NCBI RefSeq assembly: GCF_003337355.1
Contig: NZ_QPJW01000014.1
Coordinates: 56,740 to 120,739 of the forward strand
DNA: 64,000 nucleotides
Source: Fontibacillus phaseoli
GTDB lineage: Bacteria; Bacillota; Bacilli; Paenibacillales; Paenibacillaceae
Reading direction: 5' to 3'
Below, piece after piece: positions 17,769 through 26,622 of the stretch. How positions within the stretch are numbered: the stretch's first letter is position 1; every line of letters starts with the position of its first letter. The position numbers were made by a program, and so were the translations under genes. The notes below the pieces were generated by a model. The model was given only the letters and a program-made list of their open reading frames with translations. It did no database searches and had not been told where the DNA came from.

Positions 17769-19319
17769 ATGATAGAAGATAAACTGGCTTTACATCTTAA
17801 AAAGTTTGAGTCATCACCTTTTTTATTTGTAGGTTCAGGTTTTTCTAGAAGATATATAGGATTAGAAGATTGGGCCGGGCTGCTTGAAAGATTTTCTCGG
17901 TTTAGTAAGTCGGGATATGAGTACTACTTTTCATCAGTCGAAGGTAAGATGGAACGTATCGCAGGATTGTTGGCAAACGATTTTCATCCTATATGGTTTG
18001 AAAAAGATGAGTATGAGGAGAGTAGAATAGAATTTAAAGGAAGAATCACAGGTAAAAGTACACCCCTAAAAATAGAAATATCGAAATATTTAAAAGATAA
18101 AAAATATATTTACGGTGATTCAAAACATCTCGACAGAGAAATTGAAGCATTAAAACAAGTAAATATTGATGGTATTATAACTACTAACTGGGATAATTTA
18201 TTGGAGCAAATTTTTGAAAAAGAAGAGTTTGTAAAATATATCGGACAGAAGGAATTACTTTTTTCTGACCCAAAAGAAATTAATGAGATATACAAAATAC
18301 ATGGTTGTTGTTCAGCTCCTGACTCTTTAATACTAACAGAAGAAGACTATAAGGACTTTAATGACCGCAATCCTTATCTTGCGGCAAAGCTACTTACTAT
18401 TTTTGTTGAACACCCCGTTGTATTTATTGGATATTCTTTGTCTGACAATAATATTGTAAGTATTTTAGAGTCAATTACAAACTGTTTGACCACTGAGAAT
18501 TTGCATAAGCTCAAGGATAGACTGATTTTCATACAAAGAACTAAAGGTGATCAAGAGGACTCGTTTGAAGAAGGCACAATACTTATAAACAAGATATCCT
18601 TACCAATTACAATTGTAAGGTGTGGAGATTTTTCTCAAGTATATAAAGCACTCTCAAGAAATAAACGTAAATTCAGTGCTAAGCTAATGCGAAAAATGAA
18701 AACGCAAATCTATGAACTTATTAAACATAACGACCCTAATAATCAACTTCATGCTGCTATTGAATTAGAAAAACAATATGATAATTCAAAAGTAGAGTTT
18801 GTATTTGGAGTTGGGATTTCTAAACAGATTTCTTTGAAAGGATACGGAAGTATACCTGAAAATGAATTGTTTGAATGCATTGTAAAAGATACAGCTTGGG
18901 TTCCAGAACAGGTTGTTTTAGAGACGCTACCTTTACTATTAAGAGCAAATACTTATTTGCCGGTTTTTAAATATATTGCTGAAAGCACAATATCGAAAGA
19001 ATCCCTTAGTAAGAATTTAATAAAAAAGCTAGATTTAAAATATGATGATTTTTTAAATAGAGCACAAAAGAGCCAGTTGCATGAAATAAGAGAGAAATAT
19101 AATGATGTGAACGAGCTTATCGGGACTGCTCCTTTAGTTAAAATAATTGAACTTATACCGGTGCTTGGCACAGGCAAATTTGATGGAGTTAGTGTAAAGG
19201 AATTTATTCATCAAAATCTTTCATTGCTTGAATCAGATAATCAAACTCTGAAATCAAGTTTTAAAAAGTTAATTCGCTATTATGATTGGGCAGTTTATAG
19301 ATCTGTAATTACAATTTAA
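17769..19319 (+). CDS. SIR2-domain protein (probable NADase defence effector)
   Basis: 516 residues from ATG 17769 (GGGTGG 5 nt upstream). SIR2_2-type N-terminal domain: NAD-binding FLFVGSGFSRRY (about 18-29), GIITTNWDNLL (about 135-145), the catalytic-type His in IYKIHGC (about 177) and IGYSLSDNNI (about 219-228). The C-terminal 230 residues are helical and unrecognised. Proteins with this fold (ThsA, DSR1/2, SIR2-HerA, SIR2-pAgo) deplete NAD+ to abort phage infection. No TIR or pAgo partner lies beside it; the next genes are a 102-aa unknown and a DUF6615-like protein. Whether it acts alone is unknown. Confidence 0.85.
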   Translation: MIEDKLALHLKKFESSPFLFVGSGFSRRYIGLEDWAGLLERFSRFSKSGYEYYFSSVEGKMERIAGLLANDFHPIWFEKDEYEESRIEFKGRITGKSTPLKIEISKYLKDKKYIYGDSKHLDREIEALKQVNIDGIITTNWDNLLEQIFEKEEFVKYIGQKELLFSDPKEINEIYKIHGCCSAPDSLILTEEDYKDFNDRNPYLAAKLLTIFVEHPVVFIGYSLSDNNIVSILESITNCLTTENLHKLKDRLIFIQRTKGDQEDSFEEGTILINKISLPITIVRCGDFSQVYKALSRNKRKFSAKLMRKMKTQIYELIKHNDPNNQLHAAIELEKQYDNSKVEFVFGVGISKQISLKGYGSIPENELFECIVKDTAWVPEQVVLETLPLLLRANTYLPVFKYIAESTISKESLSKNLIKKLDLKYDDFLNRAQKSQLHEIREKYNDVNELIGTAPLVKIIELIPVLGTGKFDGVSVKEFIHQNLSLLESDNQTLKSSFKKLIRYYDWAVYRSVITI

Positions 19320-19485
19320 GAAATAATAGTCTTGAGAAATTTAGGAAAACATCTAATTTCATTTAATATGTGAAAAACCAAGTAAAACGGAGTATCTTGT
19401 TGAGAAGTGAAAAAGGTATTTTTTAATATCTCCACCTAACAGTTAATTCCAAATTGTGATATAGTATCTATTGGAGGTGTTCAAT

Positions 19486-19794
19486 TTGTATAGCTTAGAA
19501 GATGTTATGAAACATATTAAGGGCTTTAAAACTATATGGAAATGTAGGGTTATCTCTGGTTCTATTAATCTAGATATTAATAATATCCCAGCCGACGATA
19601 TTAATTTTAAGAGAATTATTCCCCAATCAGGTGATATTTCAGGAATCTCAATTAAAAGTAACTCAAATAGTCCAGGATTTTCATTTTATGCTAAGGATAT
19701 TAACACGGATAAAATTGAGATTGAAGAAGATCAAATATCGATTTACTTAAAACTAGGAGGACAAATATTATTTTTTTGTTCTTCGCCTAAGTGA
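19486..19794 (+). CDS. Small protein of unknown function next to SIR2
   Basis: 102 residues from TTG 19486, which has GGAGGTG 6 nt upstream; the frame opens at 19471 but that TTG precedes the ribosome site. Acidic, with predicted beta strands (KCRVISGSINLDINNI and GFSFYAKDI). No family recognised. It has its own leader after a 166-bp gap behind SIR2 and a strong terminator after it, so it need not be co-transcribed with SIR2. An immunity or phage-sensing partner is possible but speculative. Confidence 0.6.
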   Translation: MYSLEDVMKHIKGFKTIWKCRVISGSINLDINNIPADDINFKRIIPQSGDISGISIKSNSNSPGFSFYAKDINTDKIEIEEDQISIYLKLGGQILFFCSSPK

Positions 19795-19856
19795 TACTAT
19801 ATTTACTTAATATTGAAACTGGCTCTAAGTAGTTAGAAACACTTTTTATTTTCCGA

Positions 19857-19902
19857 AAAATGACCAGAGAGGAAGAGACTCTCTTTTTGGTCATTTTCTT
19901 AA
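19857..19902 (+). terminator. Long hairpin terminator
   Basis: Arms AAAATGACC and GGTCATTTT (19857-19865 and 19889-19897) enclose a second GAGAG/CTCTC stem. Probably bidirectional. Confidence 0.75.
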
Positions 19903-19979
19903 TATTTAACGCACCTTATGTTTCTACGTAAAGTATAAACTCGTTGTAGGTCTGCCTGTTTTAATAACATAGATGTCTT

Positions 19980-20097
19980 ACTCCTCCGGGTTTATCTCAA
20001 TATAGAAGATTAGATTAATAGAAACTGTGCTGTAGATTGCGTTGAATGCGGTAAGACTAAAGAGAATCAAGTTAATGATTCGGAGAAAAAGTTTTAG
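19980..20097 (+). pseudogene. Decayed copy of the zinc-ribbon small protein
   Basis: The frame ending at TAG 20097 reads NCAVDCVECGKTKENQ, matching NCTVECVQCGKKKENQ of the intact gene at 16492-16656. Upstream, the match (SSGF) shifts frame and hits a stop, and there is no start or ribosome site. The gap 19903-20224 otherwise holds nothing recognisable. Confidence 0.7.
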
Positions 20098-20224
20098 GTT
20101 GTTTTTATAACATTAAACAAGTGACTGATAATTTTTTTGAATTAGTAAATATGGATATATTAATAAGTGCAATTGTCAAATGCAAACTTAAGAAAGAGAT
20201 AATAATTAGCAAAAGGGGATTAAT

Positions 20225-20986
20225 GTGTATAAAACTACTATAGATTTATTTGAGAAGCTAGCTATTGATACATGGGAAAGATTAAAGTATGGGGAAGAAC
20301 TTAATTGCAGTCAGTCTGAGGAAACAATTACAGATATCAATTTGTTAGAAATAAAACGAGCAAATTTACATGATATTCTGGTTTCTAAGTCAGACAAATA
20401 TGAAGAGGGTATAACAGGCATAGATTGGGAATGGTGGATAGGCTCTAACTCAACTGGTTGGTGGCGCTATGCAGTACAAGCAAAAAAATTATCTGAAAAT
20501 AGAAAGTATAATAAACTACGTCACAGGGTAGGCCAAGAATATCAGATTGACATTTTGGAAAGATACTCTAAATCAAATAATTGCATACCTCTATATTGTT
20601 TTTATAATTATATTGATGATAATATGTTAAATAAAAACTGGCATTGTTACCTTCCTTTTGAGAAGGAACAATTAGGTTGTACAGTTGTTCCACTTGATTC
20701 TGTTAGGAAGGCATTTACATTAAGGGCGGATAAGAGTTTTTCTGCTCTACACAGTGATTTTCGTTCTATCCCATGGAGATGTTTAGTGAGGTGCCCAGAT
20801 TTTCTGGTTGATATTAATAAAAACTCCTCTCATCCTTTGGCAAGCATTGGTTATGAAAAAGTTAGACCATATAAAATAAATCTTTCTAATGTGACGAGTG
20901 AGAGTATTCTTAATTCAGAGTTCTATAATCATGAAATCGAAATTTTACCTAAGCGTATAATGATAATCCAAACTGAGGATCATTAA
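20225..20986 (+). CDS. DUF6615-like protein, nuclease-like motif
   Basis: 253 residues from GTG 20225, with AAAAGGGG 6 nt upstream. An N-terminal helix with SEETITDINLLEIKR (31-45), then GIDWEWW (65-71) and RYAVQAKK (81-88). A D-x-E...Q-x-K arrangement like this recalls PD-(D/E)XK nucleases, where D/E and K bind metal. I recall this domain as DUF6615, often found in defence islands; the assignment is from memory. It sits between SIR2 and a LAGLIDADG gene. The function is unknown. Confidence 0.6.
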   Translation: MYKTTIDLFEKLAIDTWERLKYGEELNCSQSEETITDINLLEIKRANLHDILVSKSDKYEEGITGIDWEWWIGSNSTGWWRYAVQAKKLSENRKYNKLRHRVGQEYQIDILERYSKSNNCIPLYCFYNYIDDNMLNKNWHCYLPFEKEQLGCTVVPLDSVRKAFTLRADKSFSALHSDFRSIPWRCLVRCPDFLVDINKNSSHPLASIGYEKVRPYKINLSNVTSESILNSEFYNHEIEILPKRIMIIQTEDH

Positions 20987-21610
20987 TTTATATAGCATCG
21001 GAGGGTTTATTAGAAGATTTCTAAAAATCATAGACGTACTTCGAATTAGTGTGTTAGGTATTTACATAAAATTGGAGTAATATTAAGGATTGTAAATCAA
21101 TTTGTAACATAGACGATATACTATATCTCCTTTAGGAATACGAAAAGAGCGCGAATCTCGAGAGACCGTGCTACAAGAAGTTTTCTTCAAAAAAGATGAA
21201 AAAAAGTAGAGTATGTTTAAGTCTCATAAAAGATGTCCGAGTGGTTTTTTGTAACAAATCAGATATTTATCTGTACGTTTCTCTTCTAATCTCCTTATTG
21301 TCCGCCGTTCATATGCTGAATCTCTTTCAATTAAGCTGCAGCAGCAGTAAACTTTTTCATTATAAAATACTTTTAATTGTAGAGGGATTTGTAGTTTCCT
21401 TCCATCAGAAAATCTCCGCACCGTCCAAATCTAGTGTTACTTAAAATTGAGAATTCCCTTGCGAACCTGTTGATATTGAATACTATTTGACCAGCAACGT
21501 TTATTTTCAGAAGAGAGTGCTTAACTTTCATGTATAATCATCGAAAAAAATTCTAACTAGGCTCATACCAATTTAGGTTATGAACCTAGTTACCAATACG
21601 GGATAAAAGA
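20987..21610. other. 624-bp gap with a decayed copy of the dual-HTH gene 3' end
   Basis: No intact gene. The minus strand at about 21265-21330 encodes RDSAYERRTIRRLEEKRTDK, matching the C-terminus ERKSAYERALKRLEDKY of the 15134-15880 gene, so this is a scar of a duplicated end. The rest is AT-rich. Confidence 0.55.
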
Positions 21611-22351
21611 TTAGTTTATAGTTTTTAAACCCTTTAAAACAGAGTCCTCATAATTAACTGCATAATTTGTATTTACTTCTAGTATTTTATTGAATTTTAC
21701 ATCAGATACAAATCCGATGGTTTTATAGTAATATGAAATATTTTCTATTCTTAACTGTTTATCCCGCCGAGTTCCACCCTCAAGTCTTTCTCGAGCTGTA
21801 TTATAGTTTGTTGCAAAGTCACTGAGTATGGATCTGAGTATTCTAACAACAAAGGTATTATCACAATCTAAGGAGATATATCTTATAGTATTATTCTGAT
21901 AATTGAAATCTATAGCCCCTCTACCATCAAAAATTCCCGCGATAAAACATCGTATTACCTCATCGGAACTATGTTTAATCACTTCTTCTATTAAGGAAGC
22001 TAATTCTTCAACAGTTGTTTCTTCGATTTCCGGAAATAGTGTAACAAATCCAACTTGCCTACCCGTGAATTTAGGGGCTTTTACATTTCCATTTATATAT
22101 CCTTGTTCGACCCAAAAAGTTATCTTATTAAGTATATTAGCTATTGAGGATACGGAATCGAAGTGACTCAAGAGTTCTGATGCTGTAGGATAATCGTTGT
22201 TATGCCTAACCGGGGAAATCCAGTATCGTACTCCATTAATAATGACAGTCTCATCAGCAGCAATAATTCCACCTAAAAAATACGCACTTTCATTTGTTAA
22301 GTAAGGTGTACCAAGGTCGATAGGCAGTGAATGTTTCTCAAATTGAGCCAT
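21611..22351 (-). CDS. LAGLIDADG-family protein (homing-endonuclease fold)
   Basis: 246 residues. Two LAGLIDADG-type helices: FLGGIIAADE (25-34) and FIAGIFDGRG (136-145), about 110 residues apart as in single-chain two-repeat enzymes. Asp33 occupies the first catalytic position; in the second copy the equivalent position is Arg144, with Asp142 two residues earlier, so activity is uncertain. Such proteins cut long asymmetric sites or act as splicing or regulatory factors. It is free-standing, not in an intron or intein, and is divergent from the restriction-modification operon across 22352-22669. It may be a nuclease arm of the island or a repurposed DNA-binding protein. Confidence 0.7.
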   Translation of the reverse strand: MAQFEKHSLPIDLGTPYLTNESAYFLGGIIAADETVIINGVRYWISPVRHNNDYPTASELLSHFDSVSSIANILNKITFWVEQGYINGNVKAPKFTGRQVGFVTLFPEIEETTVEELASLIEEVIKHSSDEVIRCFIAGIFDGRGAIDFNYQNNTIRYISLDCDNTFVVRILRSILSDFATNYNTARERLEGGTRRDKQLRIENISYYYKTIGFVSDVKFNKILEVNTNYAVNYEDSVLKGLKTIN

Positions 22352-22597
22352 GATTTATCTTCTCCTCATATACAAGTCAATAAGCCAAACAATGCTCAAA
22401 CCTAATATTAATTGTAAGCCTTACTTGATTATTTTACCAGAGTAAATAGATCTGAACCGATGAGTTTTAAAAGTTAGGTGGATAGAGTCAGAACATACAA
22501 GTTATTCTAACCGCTATACACTCAAAAAACATTTGTTAGAGAACAACATGTTATTTATATCTAATGCTACTTATTTATACTAATTCCCTCTTAATCA

Positions 22598-22627
22598 TTG
22601 TAATTTATCTAAATAAGAGACTATAAT
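22598..22627 (+). promoter_or_regulatory. Promoter of the restriction-modification operon
   Basis: TTGTAA (22598), 18-bp spacer, TATAAT (22622), 42 bp before the HTH gene. The HTH protein may bind here as a controller. Confidence 0.6.
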
Positions 22628-22669
22628 GATATTGAATATTGAACGTGGTTACGGTGTAGGAGGTCTACG

Positions 22670-22858
22670 ATGGTACTCAATGCTGAAAAATGGTGTAGTC
22701 TTGAGGAGATTGCTGGGTATTTAGGCGTGACAAAGGATACGATAAGGAATTGGATTAAAAAGACTGATGTGCCAGCACATAAAATCGGCAGACAATGGAA
22801 ATTCAAGGTTTCCGAAGTGGATACTTGGGTTAAGAGCGGGAAGAGCGCGCTAGATTAA
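22670..22858 (+). CDS. Excisionase-family HTH protein heading the R-M operon
   Basis: 62 residues, TAGGAGG 6 nt before ATG. A single winged HTH_17 domain: WCSLEEIAGYLGVTKDTIRN, then KIGRQWKFKVSEVDTWVKSG. Small proteins of this type often precede DNA methyltransferase genes and may act as transcriptional controllers. It is 48 bp before the first methyltransferase in the same direction. Confidence 0.85.
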   Translation: MVLNAEKWCSLEEIAGYLGVTKDTIRNWIKKTDVPAHKIGRQWKFKVSEVDTWVKSGKSALD

Positions 22859-22906
22859 AATCATCAAGAAACACATAGATGTATCTGCTTAGGAGGAACT
22901 TACTGA

Positions 22907-23686
22907 ATGTCTAAAATTTTATCAAGTATAGAGACTAACATCTTATTGTCTAATGATGATTGCATAAAGGCAATGCAAAGACTACACCCTGAGTCAGTTG
23001 ACTTAATATTAACTGATCCCCCGTACAACTTAGGCTTATTTATGAAAGATAGGGATACAAATCTTAAGAAAATGAGAGATAACTTCTTTGGTGCAGCTGG
23101 TTGGGATGATTTAGATTTTGCTGAATGGGAAGAATCGATGAATAAATTTTTCATTGAATCTGCCAGACTTTTAAAAAAGGGCGGGGCAATGATCGTCTTT
23201 ATGTCAGTAATAAAAGTAGAGACATTAATACGTTTAGCCGAACAAAATGGATTCTATTACAAGACTACAGGTATATGGCATAAACTTAATCCAATGCCAA
23301 GAAATATGAATTTACATTTTGTAAACTCAACTGAAGCGTGGGTTTATTTAACATATAAGAAAAAAACAGGAACTTTTAATAACGACGGGAAAATGGTACA
23401 TGATTTTTTTGAAACGGCTATTACGTCTTCAACAGAGAAAAAGTTTGGAAAACATCCAACACAAAAGCCAGAGCAGTTACTACAGCAATTTATATCTCTG
23501 CTCTCGAACGAAGGAGATACTGTATTAGACCCTTTCATGGGCAGTGGTACTACAGGTGTAGTAGCGAAAAGAAATTACAGAAAATTTATTGGTATTGAAT
23601 TAAATAAAGAATATTTTCAAAATGCAAAAAAGCGGATTGAGGAGACTAAATGCAACAAAACAAATTGTGGAGACAACGTCATATGA
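22907..23686 (+). CDS. DNA adenine/cytosine-N4 methyltransferase, beta class
   Basis: 259 residues. Motif IV LTDPPYN (36-42) comes before motif I DPFMGSGTT (about 208), the beta-class order, with KHPTQKPEQLL between (motif X). DPPY suits N6-adenine or N4-cytosine methylation. AGGAGG-like site (GGAGGAAC) upstream. Second gene of the LlaJI-like operon; it overlaps the C5 methyltransferase start by 4 nt. It probably methylates one strand of an asymmetric site. Confidence 0.93.
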   Translation: MSKILSSIETNILLSNDDCIKAMQRLHPESVDLILTDPPYNLGLFMKDRDTNLKKMRDNFFGAAGWDDLDFAEWEESMNKFFIESARLLKKGGAMIVFMSVIKVETLIRLAEQNGFYYKTTGIWHKLNPMPRNMNLHFVNSTEAWVYLTYKKKTGTFNNDGKMVHDFFETAITSSTEKKFGKHPTQKPEQLLQQFISLLSNEGDTVLDPFMGSGTTGVVAKRNYRKFIGIELNKEYFQNAKKRIEETKCNKTNCGDNVI

Positions 23687-24789
23687 AACCTAAGGTAATT
23701 GATCTATTTTCTGGTGTAGGAGGAATGTCTCTCGGTTTTGAATGGGCAGGGTGTGAGGTAGTCTTAGCAAATGAGTACGATAAATCGATTGCTAATGCTT
23801 ATGTTCATAATAGAAAAAAAACAAATATGTTGGTAGAAGATATCACTCGTTTGCCACTCAAAGATACATTTGAAAAATATAAAGGTAAAATTGATATAGT
23901 TATAGGTGGCCCACCATGTCAAGGTTTTTCCCAAAAAGGACAGAGGAAAACCATTCATGATGAACGGAATTTTTTATTCAAATACTTTTTTAATGTTGTT
24001 GAGTTAGTTCGTCCAAAATATTTTGTGATGGAGAATGTTCCTAATTTATTTACCTCAGAGAATGGTTTTTTTAAGAATGAAATAATTGAAATGTTCGAAA
24101 ATATTGAGTACTCGTTAACAGCGGGTATTTTAAATGCAGCAGATTATGGGGTTCCACAGAACAGAAAAAGGGCTGTAATTATTGGTAAGTTAGGCGGAAT
24201 AGCTCCTAATCTTCCAGAACCAGTGGGTTATAATATCTCGATATGGGATGCTATAAGCGACCTAGCTTATTTGGACTCAGGAGAAGGGGAGGAAGAACAA
24301 GAATACAGGTATAATGCCCAAAGCGAGTATCAATCAATGCTTAGAGCAGGAAGTAAGAATCTTACTAATCATGTAGCTACTAATCATTCATTACTGGCTC
24401 TAGAGAGATTAAGTTTAATTCCACCCAACAGTGGCAAGGAGGTATTGCCACAAGAGCACCTTACAAAATCTATTTATAGTGGTACATGGACAAGGATGAG
24501 AAAAGAAGAGGTTTCAGTAACAATTACAACTAGATTTGACACTCCATCTTCTGGGAAATTCACTCATCCGTTTCTAAATAGAGCAATTACCGTTAGAGAA
24601 GCTGCACGTATACAATCGTTTCCAGATACATTTAAATTCACAGGAAACAAAGGTTCGCAAATGAAACAGGTGGGTAACGCAGTCCCACCATTACTAGCAA
24701 AATCGATTGCAGATGTATTACTAAAGGACATGCGAAAAGAAGAGGGGACGTTTTTAAATGACAACTCCAGAGAGTATACAAGAGCATAG
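23683..24789 (+). CDS. C5-cytosine DNA methyltransferase
   Basis: 368 residues from ATG 23683, overlapping the previous stop (ATGA). Motif I VIDLFSGVGGMSLGF (5-19), motif IV GGPPCQGFSQ with catalytic Cys79, motif VI MENVPN, motif VIII QNRKRAVIIG and the C-terminal motif X GNAVPPLLA. Forms 5-methylcytosine. The last 32 bp overlap the McrB-like gene. Paired with the amino-methyltransferase, it would protect the host site of the McrB/LlaJI-like nuclease. Confidence 0.95.
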   Translation: MKPKVIDLFSGVGGMSLGFEWAGCEVVLANEYDKSIANAYVHNRKKTNMLVEDITRLPLKDTFEKYKGKIDIVIGGPPCQGFSQKGQRKTIHDERNFLFKYFFNVVELVRPKYFVMENVPNLFTSENGFFKNEIIEMFENIEYSLTAGILNAADYGVPQNRKRAVIIGKLGGIAPNLPEPVGYNISIWDAISDLAYLDSGEGEEEQEYRYNAQSEYQSMLRAGSKNLTNHVATNHSLLALERLSLIPPNSGKEVLPQEHLTKSIYSGTWTRMRKEEVSVTITTRFDTPSSGKFTHPFLNRAITVREAARIQSFPDTFKFTGNKGSQMKQVGNAVPPLLAKSIADVLLKDMRKEEGTFLNDNSREYTRA

Positions 24790-26614
24790 AGAAATCGATC
24801 TTAAATTAGGAATTAAATCATCTTTGCCAAAGGTAAGGGAAACTATATCCCTTGCCTATCTTTTGTGGGGAAGTTCGGGAAGAGTAGCGAATCTCGAGTA
24901 CTCCCAATCAAATGGAGATACTATACAAATAAAGGACGACGTAGCTGAGCGATTAAAGGATTTACTGCGTCCTACATATGATACATTTGGTATACCTGAT
25001 GATAGATTTATTAATAAAATTAATGAAAACCAACTTTTTGTGTCACAGATAGAGCCCTTAATAGTTGCATTTGAATTAATTTGGAGATTGGCGAAAGTAA
25101 CTTTTTTAGAACAACGCTCCTTTAGTGCAGAACGTACTGGCAGGGTTCGATATACAAAACAGTTTACCTTTACCAAGAATATGGATGTAATAGACCTTTT
25201 AGTGACAGAAAATCAGGATAAATATATGCCTATTCTCTTGAAGTGGGCTACGGGGTTCGAAATTGAGATTGATGGAGCAGCCGAAGAAAAACTAGTTAAA
25301 ATTTTAATGTTGTTTTCAGAGGAGGCGGTTTTTAAACTAACATCAGATGGAACTGATGTACTATTTAATCTTAATGGCGTATACAAGAAGCTTGTGGATG
25401 GTAATGATAGTGTAAACATTAGCGGAGAGCTCGAATCAAAAGGTTCATTACGGATACTAAAATCATCATTGTCCGAAGGGATAAATGATTTTCTGAGTTA
25501 CAGTCAAGGAAATGTTGGTCTTAGAGGGGATAGGGAATTAGATAAGTTGTCGGAATACCAAAAACGCGTTGAGACTTACTTAAGCTTATGTAACTTTAAA
25601 GTGATTGTAAGAGAAAACGAAGTTGAAGTAGAAACCGGTCCAGAAGATGATCATGGTCATCTTAATCTTCCGTACAATAGAATTTTATTTGGGGCACCTG
25701 GTACAGGTAAGAGTCATAAATTAGAGATGGAAAAGACTTCTTTCGAAGAAAATTACGAGCGAGTTACATTCCATCCAAACTACTCGTATGCGCAATTTGT
25801 TGGAACGTATAAACCGGTTCCCATTGGCAGAGAGATCACATACAAATTTGTTCCTGGACCGTTCACTAGAACGCTGGTTAAAGCGATGAAAACCCACACA
25901 CCACAGCTTCTCATAATTGAAGAAATCAACAGAGCTAATGTTGCCGCAGTGTTCGGAGATGTTTTTCAATTATTAGACAGAAAAAATGGTGTCAGCCAAT
26001 ATCCTATTGAAACTAGTGAGGATTTGCGAACATATTTGGCATTCGAGTTGGAGCCGGATTTTTCAACTTGTGAGGACGAAGCTCAAAAAAGGGGCATGAT
26101 TAATAAATACCAAAAAATCATGATACCTGACAACATGTACATTTGGGCGACTATGAATAGTGCAGACCAGGGGGTATTCCCAATGGACACTGCATTCAAA
26201 AGAAGATGGGAGTATGAATATATCGGGATAAATGATGGAAGTGATGCTATTCAGTCTTACTGTATTACACTTCCAAATGGAAAACAGGTTTTCTGGGACA
26301 CATTAAGAAAGGAATTAAATTCAATACTCTTGAAGTCATGTAAAGTAAATGAGGATAAATTGGTAGGGCCCTTCTTTTTAGGATTATCTGCATTAGAAAG
26401 TACTGAGAAGTTTAATGAAATATTTAAAAGCAAGCTATTGATGTATTTATTTGAGGATGCTGCAAAACAATATCGAAAAGTGGTATTCAGTGGTTGCGAT
26501 GCTAGTACCTATTCAAATGTGTGCATAGCTTATGATGAAATTGGTGACGAGATTTTTGGGTTGAATTTACAAAATGAAGGGCAACGAGAATCTAGTGAAG
26601 ATGAAGATGTATAG
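24758..26614 (+). CDS. McrB-like AAA+ GTPase restriction subunit (LlaJI.R1-like)
   Basis: 618 residues. An N-terminal specificity region (about 1-300) with no recognised fold, then an McrB AAA+ motor: Walker A LFGAPGTGKSH (about 310-320), FHPNYSYAQFVGTYKP, Walker B LLIIEEINRANVAAVFGD and sensor WATMNSADQGVFPMDTAFKRRW (the NxxD signature unique to McrB GTPases is in MNSADQG). In LlaJI-type systems this subunit recognises the site and translocates DNA, with the following gene supplying the nuclease. ATG 24758 lies inside the C5 methyltransferase end, so the genes are coupled. Confidence 0.92.
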   Translation: MTTPESIQEHREIDLKLGIKSSLPKVRETISLAYLLWGSSGRVANLEYSQSNGDTIQIKDDVAERLKDLLRPTYDTFGIPDDRFINKINENQLFVSQIEPLIVAFELIWRLAKVTFLEQRSFSAERTGRVRYTKQFTFTKNMDVIDLLVTENQDKYMPILLKWATGFEIEIDGAAEEKLVKILMLFSEEAVFKLTSDGTDVLFNLNGVYKKLVDGNDSVNISGELESKGSLRILKSSLSEGINDFLSYSQGNVGLRGDRELDKLSEYQKRVETYLSLCNFKVIVRENEVEVETGPEDDHGHLNLPYNRILFGAPGTGKSHKLEMEKTSFEENYERVTFHPNYSYAQFVGTYKPVPIGREITYKFVPGPFTRTLVKAMKTHTPQLLIIEEINRANVAAVFGDVFQLLDRKNGVSQYPIETSEDLRTYLAFELEPDFSTCEDEAQKRGMINKYQKIMIPDNMYIWATMNSADQGVFPMDTAFKRRWEYEYIGINDGSDAIQSYCITLPNGKQVFWDTLRKELNSILLKSCKVNEDKLVGPFFLGLSALESTEKFNEIFKSKLLMYLFEDAAKQYRKVVFSGCDASTYSNVCIAYDEIGDEIFGLNLQNEGQRESSEDEDV

Positions 26615-26622
26615 GTGATATG

